Source of the DNA: CAHJXF01 sp964657795
GTDB taxonomy: Bacteria > Pseudomonadota > Gammaproteobacteria > Burkholderiales > Burkholderiaceae_D
DNA: 15,802 bases
Reading direction: 5' to 3'
NCBI GenBank assembly: GCA_964657795.1
Contig: CAZZWS010000085.1
Span: forward strand, 1 to 15,802
Shown: positions 1 through 6,184 of the stretch, in pieces
Layout of the letters: every line of letters starts with the position of its first letter
Numbering within the stretch: position 1 is the first letter of the stretch
The notes under the pieces: model-generated
Told to the model about the DNA's origin: nothing
What the model saw: the letters and a program-made list of their open reading frames with translations, nothing else
Databases searched by the model: none
Translations under genes and position numbers: made by a program

Positions 1-195
1 TCGCCGGATGCGTTGACCGGCATGGAAGCCAACCTGCGCTTCAACGGCGTGGAGACGATGGCGACGCGCGTGTTCGGGCGGTTGACGGCGTGGCAGAACT
101 GGATCTTCAACCGGCCGAACGCGGTGGGCGAGAAGGGTGCGTTGAAGCTGTACGGGAAAGGCGAGAAGGCGCAGTTCGACTGGAACCGGGTTTAG
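1..195 (+). CDS. boxC: BoxC, benzoyl-CoA-dihydrodiol lyase, C-terminal end (5' truncated by window)
   Basis: Only the last 64 codons and the TAG stop (193-195) are in the window; the frame is open from base 1. The C-terminal sequence, with the stretch FGRLTAWQNWIF followed by RPNAVGEKGALKLYG, is what I recognise as the end of BoxC. BoxC is a crotonase-superfamily enzyme that hydrolytically opens the ring of 2,3-epoxybenzoyl-CoA, giving 3,4-dehydroadipyl-CoA semialdehyde and formate. The identification is strengthened by the complete boxB and boxA genes directly downstream on the same strand. The catalytic part lies outside the window and cannot be checked. The 188-base spacer to boxB is filled by hairpin repeats. 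Confidence 0.88.
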   Translation, partial: SPDALTGMEANLRFNGVETMATRVFGRLTAWQNWIFNRPNAVGEKGALKLYGKGEKAQFDWNRV

Positions 196-220
196 TCGAT
201 CACACGCCACATGTCTGTTT

Positions 221-306
221 GTCGTTCCCGCGAAGGCGGGAACCCAGCGGCGTCGAACACGCTGCAGCGAAGAACGACACTGGGTTCCCGCCTTCGCGGG
301 AACGAC
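221..306. repeat. Paired inverted hairpin repeat between boxC and boxB (dRS3/REP-like)
   Basis: Bases 221-247 and 280-306 form a perfect 27-bp inverted repeat with a 32-base centre. Each arm also contains its own perfect hairpin of 8-bp stem and 4-nt loop: GTTCCCGCGAAGGCGGGAAC at 224-243 and GTTCCCGCCTTCGCGGGAAC at 284-303. The element could therefore fold as one long stem or as two short hairpins. This TTCCCGCGAAGGCGGGAA unit is a common intergenic repeat in beta- and gammaproteobacteria. Its layout is close to the neisserial dRS3 consensus (ATTCCC, 8 bases, GGGAAT). In the boxC-boxB transcript it could act in mRNA stability or partial termination, but no T-tract follows, so a classical terminator is unlikely. 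Confidence 0.85.
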
Positions 307-335
307 GGTTAAGAGTGTTTACTTGATCGACGTCT

Positions 336-363
336 GTTTCCGCTCAGCGCGGGAACGACGAAT
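336..363. repeat. Degenerate single copy of the hairpin repeat just before boxB
   Basis: The sequence beginning GTTTCCGCTCAGCGCGGGAA at 336 resembles the second arm of the paired repeats, with several changes on its left side and an intact right side (GCGGGAACGACGAAT). It runs directly into the boxB ribosome binding site. It looks like a decayed repeat unit, or the remaining half of a former pair. The same right-hand sequence stands in the same position before boxA. Confidence 0.6.
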
Positions 364-383
364 ACGAGAGAAGGAAAGCCATC

Positions 384-1817
384 ATGTCCATGTCCACCAT
401 CGACTACAGCACCAAGATCCCCAACAACGTCAACCTCAACGAGGACAAGACGCTGCAGCGCGCGCTCGAGCACTGGCAGCCCGAGTTCCTCAACTGGTGG
501 CAGGACATGGGCCCCGAGGGCTCGCACGGCTACGACGTGTATCTGCGCACCGCGACCTCCGTCGACTCGGCCGGCTGGGCGCAATTCGGCCACGTCAAGA
601 TGCCCGACTATCGCTGGGGGATCTTCATGAACCCGGCCGACCAGAACCGCAAGGTCAACTTCGGCGAGAACATCGGCAAGGCCGCGTGGCAGGAAGTGCC
701 CGGCGAGCACCGCGCCAACCTGCGTCGCATCATCGTCACGCAGGGCGACACGGAGCCGGCGTCGGTCGAGCAGCAACGCCACCTCGGCCTCACCGCGCCG
801 TCGATGTACGACCTGCGCAACCTGTTCCAGATCAACGTTGAAGAGGGCCGCCACCTGTGGGCGATGGTCTACCTGCTGCACAAGTATTTCGGTCGCGACG
901 GCCGCGAGGAAGCCGAGGCGCTGCTCCATCGCAACTCGGGCGATGCGGACAACCCGCGCATCCTCGGCGCGTTCAACGAGAAGACGCCCGACTGGCTCGC
1001 GTTCTACATGTTCACGTACTTCACCGACCGCGATGGCAAGTTCCAGTTGAACGCGCTGGCCGAGAGCGGCTTCGATCCGCTGGCCCGCACGACCAAGTTC
1101 ATGCTGACCGAGGAAGCGCATCACATGTTCGTGGGCGAGTCCGGCGTGTCGCGCGTCATCAACCGCACGTGCCAGGTGATGAACGAGTTGAAGACGGACG
1201 ACCCGGGCAAGCTGCGCGAGGCCGGCGTCATCGACCTGCCGACCATCCAGCGCTATCTCAACTTCCACTACTCGGTGACGATCGACCTGTTCGGCGCCGA
1301 CGAGTCGAGCAACGCGGCGATCTTCTACAACTCGGGTCTGAAGGGTCGCTACGAAGAGACCAAGCGCGACGACGATCACAAGCTGCAGGGCAGGACGTAC
1401 AACGTGCTCGGCGTGGTCGACGGCAAGCTGGTCGAGCGCGAGGTGCCGATGCTGAACGCGCTCAACGAAGTGCTGCGCGACGACTTCATCAAGGACTCGG
1501 TCGCCGGCGTCAATCGCTGGAACAAGGTCATCGAGAAGGCAGGCCTGCCGTTCCGGCTGACGGTGCCGCACAAGGCGTTCAACCGGAAGATCGGCGCGCT
1601 GTCCAACGTCAAGATCAGCCCGGACGGCGTCGTGGTCAGCGACAGCGAGTGGCAGAATCACGAACGTGAGTGGCTCGCATCGGCGGAAGACCGCGCCTTC
1701 GTCGCGTCGCTGATGGGCCGCGTGACCGAGCCCGGCCACTTCTCCAACTGGATCGCGCCGCCGCCGATCGGCATCAACAAGCAGCCGGTGGATTTTCAGT
1801 ACGTGCGGTTCAACTGA
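384..1817 (+). CDS. boxB: BoxB, benzoyl-CoA 2,3-epoxidase oxygenase subunit
   Basis: This 477-residue protein is the diiron oxygenase that converts benzoyl-CoA to 2,3-epoxybenzoyl-CoA using O2 and electrons from BoxA. Two carboxylate-bridged diiron ExxH motifs are visible: E154-G-R-H157 and E244-A-H-H247. E124 and D215 sit at the spacing expected for the other two ligands described in the Azoarcus BoxB structure, a constant four-residue offset from my recollection of that numbering. The length is normal for the family. The ATG at 384 is supported by AAGGA at 371-375, eight bases upstream. It lies between boxC and boxA on the same strand, so the three very likely form one operon, although both spacers contain hairpin repeats that could alter relative expression. 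The long reading frame on the opposite strand (309-1739) is a GC-codon shadow. Confidence 0.96.
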   Translation: MSMSTIDYSTKIPNNVNLNEDKTLQRALEHWQPEFLNWWQDMGPEGSHGYDVYLRTATSVDSAGWAQFGHVKMPDYRWGIFMNPADQNRKVNFGENIGKAAWQEVPGEHRANLRRIIVTQGDTEPASVEQQRHLGLTAPSMYDLRNLFQINVEEGRHLWAMVYLLHKYFGRDGREEAEALLHRNSGDADNPRILGAFNEKTPDWLAFYMFTYFTDRDGKFQLNALAESGFDPLARTTKFMLTEEAHHMFVGESGVSRVINRTCQVMNELKTDDPGKLREAGVIDLPTIQRYLNFHYSVTIDLFGADESSNAAIFYNSGLKGRYEETKRDDDHKLQGRTYNVLGVVDGKLVEREVPMLNALNEVLRDDFIKDSVAGVNRWNKVIEKAGLPFRLTVPHKAFNRKIGALSNVKISPDGVVVSDSEWQNHEREWLASAEDRAFVASLMGRVTEPGHFSNWIAPPPIGINKQPVDFQYVRFN

Positions 1818-1846
1818 TCAAATGGTAGGTAAGCATGCCTCTTCAT

Positions 1847-1940
1847 TTCGTCGTTCCCGCGAAGGCGGGAACCCGGTGACGTTGGTTTGACGATAGACCG
1901 AGCAACGACACTGGATTCCCGCCTTCGCGGGAATGACGAA
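1847..1940. repeat. Paired inverted hairpin repeat between boxB and boxA (dRS3/REP-like)
   Basis: Bases 1847-1878 and 1909-1940 are 32-bp inverted arms differing at three positions, with a 30-base centre. Each arm keeps its own perfect 20-nt hairpin. The first (1853-1872) starts and ends with G and C. The second (1915-1934) is ATTCCCGCCTTCGCGGGAAT, with A and T, and exactly fits the dRS3 pattern ATTCCC-N8-GGGAAT. The end changes are therefore paired within each hairpin but not between the arms. The stretch before the second arm, ending AACGACACTGG, is shared with the repeat between boxC and boxB, so the two spacers carry copies of one composite element of about 90 bases. Confidence 0.85.
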
Positions 1941-1944
1941 TACC

Positions 1945-1954
1945 AGAGAGGAGA
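1945..1954 (+). promoter_or_regulatory. Ribosome binding site that fixes the boxA start
   Basis: AGAGAGGAGA lies seven bases before the ATG at 1962. It rules out a longer reading that would begin at ATG 1887 inside the hairpin repeat and add 25 residues that are plainly translated repeat. The leader from the last repeat arm to the ATG is 35 bases long and closely resembles the 35 bases before boxB. Confidence 0.8.
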
Positions 1955-1961
1955 CGGTTCC

Positions 1962-3227
1962 ATGGCCGCCAACCCCGACGTCCTCAAGCAACACCTGATC
2001 GACCCCGAGGTCTGCATTCGCTGCAACACCTGCGAGGAGACCTGTCCGGTCGACGCGATCACGCACGACGACAACAACTACGTCGTCGACGCGAGCAAGT
2101 GCAACTTCTGTCTGGCCTGCATCTCGCCGTGCCCCACCGGCTCCATCGACAACTGGCGCACGGTGCTCAAGCCCGCGGCGTACAGCGTCGACGAGCAGTT
2201 CACGTGGGAGGAGCTGCCAGTCGAAGAGCCGATCGCGGTCGAGGCCCTGGAAGCCGAAGCGCTTCAGCCCATCGCGGCGGTCGACGCGGCCGACGACGCG
2301 GCGGCCCTCGAACTCGACCCCGCGCAACTCGCCGATCCGCTGTCGGGTTCGCAGGTGCCGCCCTGGTCGGCCTCGCATCCCTATGTCAACCTGTACGGCC
2401 ACAAGGCGCCGATCACCGCGACCGTCGCCGGCAACTTCCGTGTGACGGCGCTCGGCACCGACAGCGACACGCATCACATCGTGCTCGACTTCGGCGGTAC
2501 GCCGTTTCCGGTGCTCGAGGGCCAGTCGATCGGCATTCTGCCGCCGGGCGTCGACGCGCGCGGCAAGCCGCATCACGCGCGGCAGTACTCGATCGCGAGT
2601 CCGCGCGACGGCGAGCGCCCGGGCTACAACAACGTGTCGCTGACCGTGAAGCGCGTCACCACCGATTACGAAGGCAACGATGTCCGTGGCGTCGCGTCCA
2701 ACTACGTCTGCGATCTGAAAAAAGGCGACGAGGTCAGGGTCATCGGCCCGTTCGGCACGAGCTTCCTGATGCCGAACCATCGCGGCGCCAACCTGATCAT
2801 GATCTGCACTGGCACCGGCAGCGCGCCGATGCGCGCGATGACCGAGCGTCGCCGTCGCCGCGTCGACCTGAAGGAAGGCGGCAAGCTGATGCTGTTCTTC
2901 GGCGCGCGGACGCAGAAGGAGTTGCCGTACTTCGGCCCGCTGAACAGCCTGGCCAAGGATTTCATCGACATCAACTTCGCGTTCTCGCGCGAAGGGCCGG
3001 TCGATGGGCAGAAACGCTACGTGCAGCACGCGATGCGCGAGCGGGCCGACGACCTGCGCCCGCTGCTGAAGGACGACAACACGTACATCTACGTCTGCGG
3101 CCTGAAGGGCATGGAGGCCGGCGTCCTCGAAGCGCTGCGCGATATCTGTGACGCCGAAGGCACCGACTGGCCGGCGCTGCACGCGCAAATGAAGAAAACC
3201 GGGCGTCTCCACTTCGAAACGTATTGA
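1962..3227 (+). CDS. boxA: BoxA, benzoyl-CoA 2,3-epoxidase reductase subunit (ferredoxin + FAD/NADPH domains)
   Basis: This 421-residue reductase transfers electrons from NADPH through FAD and iron-sulfur clusters to BoxB. Residues 15-60 hold two 4Fe-4S binding motifs: C18-x2-C21-x2-C24-x3-C28-P and C47-x2-C50-x2-C53-x3-C57-P. A linker rich in Ala, Glu and Asp (about 80-130) follows. From about 140 to the end is a ferredoxin-NADP reductase fold, with the FAD motif RQYS at 207-210, the nucleotide motif GTGSAPM at 284-290 and the terminal YVCGLKGME region at 378-385. The C-terminal aromatic residue (Tyr421) is typical of FNR-type reductases. The gene lies 144 bases after boxB, with a hairpin-repeat element between, and ends 10 bases from the stop of a convergent regulator gene. 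No terminator hairpin is visible in that short gap. Confidence 0.95.
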   Translation: MAANPDVLKQHLIDPEVCIRCNTCEETCPVDAITHDDNNYVVDASKCNFCLACISPCPTGSIDNWRTVLKPAAYSVDEQFTWEELPVEEPIAVEALEAEALQPIAAVDAADDAAALELDPAQLADPLSGSQVPPWSASHPYVNLYGHKAPITATVAGNFRVTALGTDSDTHHIVLDFGGTPFPVLEGQSIGILPPGVDARGKPHHARQYSIASPRDGERPGYNNVSLTVKRVTTDYEGNDVRGVASNYVCDLKKGDEVRVIGPFGTSFLMPNHRGANLIMICTGTGSAPMRAMTERRRRRVDLKEGGKLMLFFGARTQKELPYFGPLNSLAKDFIDINFAFSREGPVDGQKRYVQHAMRERADDLRPLLKDDNTYIYVCGLKGMEAGVLEALRDICDAEGTDWPALHAQMKKTGRLHFETY

Positions 3228-3237
3228 GCGGGCGCGA

Positions 3238-3477
3238 TCAGCGGACTCTTCGACGGGTTCCGCTCGGCGTGTCGTACTGGAACACCGCTTCGAGCGGCTG
3301 CCCGAACGCATAAGCGATCTTGAACGCGAGTTCCAGCGACGGCGAATACTTCGCGGCCTCGATCGCGAGGATGGTCTGGCGCGTCACGCCGACCTCGTCG
3401 GCCAGCGTCTGCTGCGTCATCTCCCCGGCGTCGAAACGCAGCCGCCGGATGTTGTTGACGATGGACGGCACTGTCAC
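3238..3477 (-). CDS. Small XRE-family DNA-binding regulator
   Basis: This 79-residue protein is almost entirely one HTH_3/Xre domain. The helix-turn-helix is visible at about residues 21-45 (TQQTLADEVGVTRQTILAIE), followed by KYSPSLELAFKIAYAFG. The start is taken as GTG at 3477, whose last two bases are the TG of the upstream gene's TGA stop (shared bases 3474-3477). AGAGGG lies eight bases upstream of it. A second GTG two codons further in is possible. It is the distal gene of a two-gene unit with a four-helix membrane protein. Such small regulators next to a short membrane protein are a recurrent pair and usually repress their own operon. The target is unknown. The short basic C-terminus (GTRRRVR) is unremarkable. 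Confidence 0.88.
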   Translation of the reverse strand: MTVPSIVNNIRRLRFDAGEMTQQTLADEVGVTRQTILAIEAAKYSPSLELAFKIAYAFGQPLEAVFQYDTPSGTRRRVR

Positions 3478-3935
3478 GCGGGGAGCCCTCTTCGGTAGCA
3501 GACCACCTGCGTCAGATGGCGCAACGCCTCGGCGATGATGACGCTGATCAACACGAACTGACTCGCGACGGCATAGCTCGGCGTGGCGATCCTCCCGTCG
3601 GGGGATGGCGGCGTCATGAAGCCGAGCACCGCATAGGTGCTGATGGCCCCGAGCACGAGGACGATGAGCGCGACGTAGGCGACCTGCATGCCGAAGCGTT
3701 CGATCGCGCGGTCGCGTTCGTCGGTCGGCTGGCAGACCTGCAGCGAGCGCGTCAGCCCTTCGGCGACGCCGACGACGATCAGGAAAGCCACCGACGCGGC
3801 CAGGAAGGCGATGCACAGCACGCGCGCGATCGGCGCATCGCTCGCGAACAGGCTCAGCACGTAGGCGACGTAGGGCACGAAGACGATGAGGATCGACACC
3901 AGCCGGATCCATGCGTTGAGTTCCCGTGGCGACAT
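3474..3935 (-). CDS. Four-helix membrane protein paired with an XRE regulator (DUF2178-like)
   Basis: This 153-residue protein has four predicted transmembrane segments at about 11-31, 37-58, 83-106 and 121-141, and no signal peptide or enzyme motif. The loop between helices 2 and 3 carries DERDRAIE (72-79), and the protein ends CYRRGLPA. A charged DER motif between helices and a terminal YRRG are features I associate with the DUF2178-type membrane proteins that accompany small Xre regulators. The start at 3935 is chosen over an in-frame ATG at 4022 because GGAGAG lies just upstream of it and the extra 29 residues would cover the AT-rich promoter. It is co-transcribed and translationally coupled with the regulator. 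A sensing or signalling role for the membrane protein is inference; its function is unknown. Confidence 0.8.
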   Translation of the reverse strand: MSPRELNAWIRLVSILIVFVPYVAYVLSLFASDAPIARVLCIAFLAASVAFLIVVGVAEGLTRSLQVCQPTDERDRAIERFGMQVAYVALIVLVLGAISTYAVLGFMTPPSPDGRIATPSYAVASQFVLISVIIAEALRHLTQVVCYRRGLPA

Positions 3936-3959
3936 GACACTCTCCGAAGATGAGGCCAC

Positions 3960-3993
3960 AATGTATTTCAGACAGTACACAAAGTAAAGTAAA
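3960..3993 (-). promoter_or_regulatory. Likely promoter of the membrane protein/XRE operon
   Basis: Read on the minus strand, TTTACT (3988-3983) and TACATT (3965-3960) are separated by exactly 17 bases and match the sigma-70 boxes at four of six positions each. A second TTTACT directly abuts the first (3993-3988). The region from about 3955 to 4020 is conspicuously AT-rich compared with its surroundings. The predicted transcript would begin roughly 15-20 bases before the ATG at 3935. Confidence 0.5.
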
Positions 3994-3994
3994 C

Positions 3995-4017
3995 CATACA
4001 AGAAGTATGTTCTACAT
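3995..4017. promoter_or_regulatory. Two overlapping small palindromes upstream of the XRE operon promoter
   Basis: CATAC-AAGAA-GTATG (3995-4009) overlaps ATGT-TCT-ACAT (4007-4017). They lie just upstream of the -35 box of the minus-strand operon. Short dyads in this position are candidate operators for the small XRE regulator, but binding is only inferred from position and symmetry. Confidence 0.4.
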
Positions 4018-4020
4018 GAC

Positions 4021-4237
4021 ACTTCGACGTCCTGTGCGAGTCGTTGCGGCCGTTCGCATGCGCGCGGGCCTGCCCGTCAATATGCGGCGCGTTTCGAACG
4101 CACGTGCGTGGATCGAACTCCGCGAATACCGGGCACGACGACGGCCGATGCGCTAAGGTTGTGACCCGCCCCTGCCTCGTCTGTCGCGTCGACGTGGCCG
4201 CGGCCGCGCCGGGCCCGATTCACGAACCCTCGTCCGA
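4021..4237. other. Intergenic stretch without a recognisable gene
   Basis: Together with the promoter region before it, this makes a 302-base gap (3936-4237). It presumably holds the promoter of the genes starting at 4238, but I see no convincing -35/-10 pair. The only structure noted is a 12-bp perfect palindrome, ACGCACGTGCGT, at 4098-4109. The short open frames crossing the gap have no recognisable protein features. No Shine-Dalgarno sequence is obvious before the ATG at 4238. Confidence 0.6.
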
Positions 4238-4837
4238 ATGACCCCCAAAGCAGTCGAGTTCTACTTCGATGTCGGCAGTCCCGCCTCCTATCTGGCGGCC
4301 ACGCAGTTGCCGCGGCTGTGCGAACAAGCCGGCGCCACGCTGACCTACAAGCCGATGCTGCTCGGCGGCGTCTTCCAGGCCACCGGCAACCAGTCGCCGA
4401 TGATGATCGCCCCCAAGGGCCGCTATGTCTTCGACGACCTGTTGCGTCATGCACAAGGCTATGGCGTTCCGCTGAAGAGCAATCCGCACTTCCCGATCCA
4501 CACGCTGCTGCTGATGCGCGGCGCGACCGCGATGCAGCTCAAGCATCCCGATCGCTTCCTTCCCTACCTCGACACGATCTGGCGCGCGATCTGGATCGAC
4601 GGCCACGACATGAACGACGGCTCGGTCGTCGCCGCGGTCCTGCAGCGGAGCGGACTCGACCCCGCGATGGTGATGGCCGAGGCGACCGACCCCACCGTCA
4701 AGGCGACCCTCAAGTCGATCACCGACGAAGCGGTCGCCCGTGGCGTCTTCGGGGCGCCGACGATGTTCGTCGGGTCGGCCATGTTCTTCGGTCAGGACCG
4801 GCTCGACTTCGTGCGCGAGGCCCTCGCCGCGGCTTGA
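4238..4837 (+). CDS. 2-hydroxychromene-2-carboxylate isomerase-like protein (DsbA / kappa-GST fold)
   Basis: This 199-residue protein belongs to the thioredoxin-fold family containing NahD-type isomerases and kappa-class glutathione transferases. It begins with the first strand and active-site turn FYFDVGSPASYLA, where Ser14 is in the place of the glutathione-contacting serine. Near the C-terminus is VFGAPTMFVG, with the cis-proline at about residue 174. There is no CxxC, so it is not a thiol oxidoreductase. NahD isomerises 2-hydroxychromene-2-carboxylate in naphthalene breakdown. Many homologues lie in other aromatic or xenobiotic pathways, and no other naphthalene gene is here, so the true substrate is open. 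It starts a run of five same-strand genes and is 52 bases from the next. Confidence 0.85.
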   Translation: MTPKAVEFYFDVGSPASYLAATQLPRLCEQAGATLTYKPMLLGGVFQATGNQSPMMIAPKGRYVFDDLLRHAQGYGVPLKSNPHFPIHTLLLMRGATAMQLKHPDRFLPYLDTIWRAIWIDGHDMNDGSVVAAVLQRSGLDPAMVMAEATDPTVKATLKSITDEAVARGVFGAPTMFVGSAMFFGQDRLDFVREALAAA

Positions 4838-4889
4838 AGCGGCGTGCGGGCCAGCCATTCAATAATCCTTTCTCCTCAAGGCCAACGCC

Positions 4890-5504
4890 ATGCCCGATCC
4901 CGCTTTCGTTCCGCACAACACACCGCTCGCCGACGCCGCCCTGGCGCAACTCTTCGTCGACGCGCGCACGCACAACGGCTGGCAGGACAAGCCGGTCAGC
5001 GACGAGCAACTGCATGCGCTGTACGACCTCTTCAAGCTGGGTCCGACGTCGGCCAACTGTTCGCCTGCACGGCTCGTCTTCCTGCGTACGCCCGAGGCGA
5101 AGGAGCGCCTCAGGCCCGCGCTGTCGGCTGGCAATCTGCAGAAGACGATGACCGCGCCGGTCGTCGCGATCATCGGCATGGACATGGAGTTCTACGAGAA
5201 GCTGCCGCAGCTCTTCAAGCACGCCGACGCGCGCGCATGGTTCATCGGCAACCAGCAGATCATCGACGACACCGCTTTCCGCAACTCGAGTTTGCAGGGC
5301 GCGTATCTGATGCTGGCGGCGCGAGCGCTCGGCATCGACACCGGCGCGATGTCGGGCATCGACAAGGCGAAGATCGACGAGACGTTCTTTGCGGGCATGC
5401 CGATCAAGACCAACTTCGTCTGCAACCTCGGCTACGGCGACCCCGAACACATCTTTCCGCGGAGTCCGCGCCTGTCGTTCGACGAGGCCTGTCGTCTTGA
5501 ATGA
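4890..5504 (+). CDS. rutE: RutE-like nitroreductase-family protein (malonic semialdehyde reductase)
   Basis: This 204-residue flavin reductase of the nitroreductase superfamily closely resembles E. coli RutE. Recognisable blocks are DARTHNGWQDKPVSD near residue 24, KLGPTSANCSPARLVFLRT, AGNLQKTMTAPV and, near the end, LGYGDPEHIFPRSPRLSFDEAC. In E. coli, RutE has been linked to reducing malonic semialdehyde, a toxic product of Rut pyrimidine degradation, to 3-hydroxypropionate. None of the other rut genes is present, so here it may serve another semialdehyde or be a general FMN reductase. The ATG at 4890 has AAGG about eight bases upstream. It is followed after 24 bases by an acetyltransferase gene. 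Confidence 0.85.
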   Translation: MPDPAFVPHNTPLADAALAQLFVDARTHNGWQDKPVSDEQLHALYDLFKLGPTSANCSPARLVFLRTPEAKERLRPALSAGNLQKTMTAPVVAIIGMDMEFYEKLPQLFKHADARAWFIGNQQIIDDTAFRNSSLQGAYLMLAARALGIDTGAMSGIDKAKIDETFFAGMPIKTNFVCNLGYGDPEHIFPRSPRLSFDEACRLE

Positions 5505-5528
5505 CCGGCTGCGAATGACCGATCGCGC

Positions 5529-6146
5529 ATGATGGCGCGGGCGACGACCGATGCGCTGCCGGTCCTGACCACGGCGCGGCTGCGCGTGGCGCACGTCGAG
5601 CCCGGTTACGAAGCCGAGACGGTGGCCTTCTTCACGCGCAACCGACAGCACTTCGCCCGTTGGGACCCGCCGGCGCCGGCCGACTTCTACAGCGTCGACT
5701 TCTGGGAGCGCAGCATCGCGCGATCGATCGAGGAGTTCGTCGCCGATCGCGCCGTGCGCTTCGATCTGTTCGACACGACAAGGGTTGACGAGGCAAGCGG
5801 TGTCGGCCAGCGCGTCATCGGCCGCCTCGGTTTCTCGCAGATCTTCCGCGGACCGTTCCAGGCGTGCACGCTCGGCTACCAGATCGACGGGGCTTACGAA
5901 GGCAAGGGACTGATGCGCGAAGCGCTGACGGCCGCGATCGCGTACATGTTCGACGTCAAGGGCCTGCATCGCATCCAGGCCAACCATCTGCCCGAGAACG
6001 CGCGCAGCGCCGGGCTGCTCGCCCGTCTCGGGTTCGTCCGCGAGGGTCTGGCAAAGGACTATCTATTCATCGGCGACGCATGGCGGGACCACGTGCTCAA
6101 CGCACTCGTGAACCCGCGCTTCGACATGAAGACGCTGACGCGTTGA
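5529..6146 (+). CDS. rimJ: RimJ-like GNAT N-acetyltransferase
   Basis: This 205-residue GNAT-fold protein resembles E. coli RimJ along most of its length. Matching blocks include the N-terminal LTTARLRVAHVEP, the central RGPFQACTLGYQIDGAYEGK with the acetyl-CoA loop YEGKGL and LMREALTAAIAYMF, and the C-terminal LLARLGFVREGLAKDYLFI and WRDHVLNAL. RimJ acetylates the N-terminal alanine of ribosomal protein S5. Members of this family outside enterobacteria may have other protein or small-molecule substrates. A short insertion with DTTRVDEASGVGQ (about residues 79-91) is not in my memory of RimJ. Two ATGs in tandem (5529 and 5532) are possible starts and neither has a clear Shine-Dalgarno sequence. 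Confidence 0.78.
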   Translation: MMARATTDALPVLTTARLRVAHVEPGYEAETVAFFTRNRQHFARWDPPAPADFYSVDFWERSIARSIEEFVADRAVRFDLFDTTRVDEASGVGQRVIGRLGFSQIFRGPFQACTLGYQIDGAYEGKGLMREALTAAIAYMFDVKGLHRIQANHLPENARSAGLLARLGFVREGLAKDYLFIGDAWRDHVLNALVNPRFDMKTLTR

Positions 6147-6184
6147 TGCGGCCGGGCGCTCGACGCATGCGATGATCGCTGCAT

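Noticed and set aside
221..363. Short repeated palindromes as a CRISPR array or transposon ends
   Set aside because: Only inverted pairs with one degenerate copy, no regular spacers, no cas genes, no transposase and no target duplication seen.
309..1739. Long open reading frame of 476 codons on the minus strand opposite boxB
   Set aside because: It is rich in Arg, Val, Ala, Asp and His in a pattern typical of the antisense of GC-rich coding sequence, has no recognisable domain, and boxB is certain.
1887..1961. N-terminal extension of BoxA from an upstream ATG
   Set aside because: The extra residues (such as LDSRLRGNDE) are translation of the hairpin repeat, and a good ribosome binding site fits the ATG at 1962.
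1818..3311. Long minus-strand open reading frame of 497 codons opposite boxA
   Set aside because: Same antisense composition. It ends in translated hairpin repeat (VIPAKAGIQ-like peptide) and overlaps two well-supported genes.
3950..4241. Small plus-strand open frames in the gap before 4238
   Set aside because: Basic, low-complexity products without motifs, covering the AT-rich promoter and antisense to nothing conserved; no ribosome binding site fits.
4318..5151. Possible frameshifted or fused gene in another frame across the isomerase and reductase genes
   Set aside because: Arg/Ala/Pro-rich shadow frame; both genes read through intact in their own frames.
5766..5805. Small insertion in the RimJ-like protein as a sign of pseudogenisation
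   Set aside because: The frame stays open, flanking family blocks are intact and the length is normal, so it is a loop variation.
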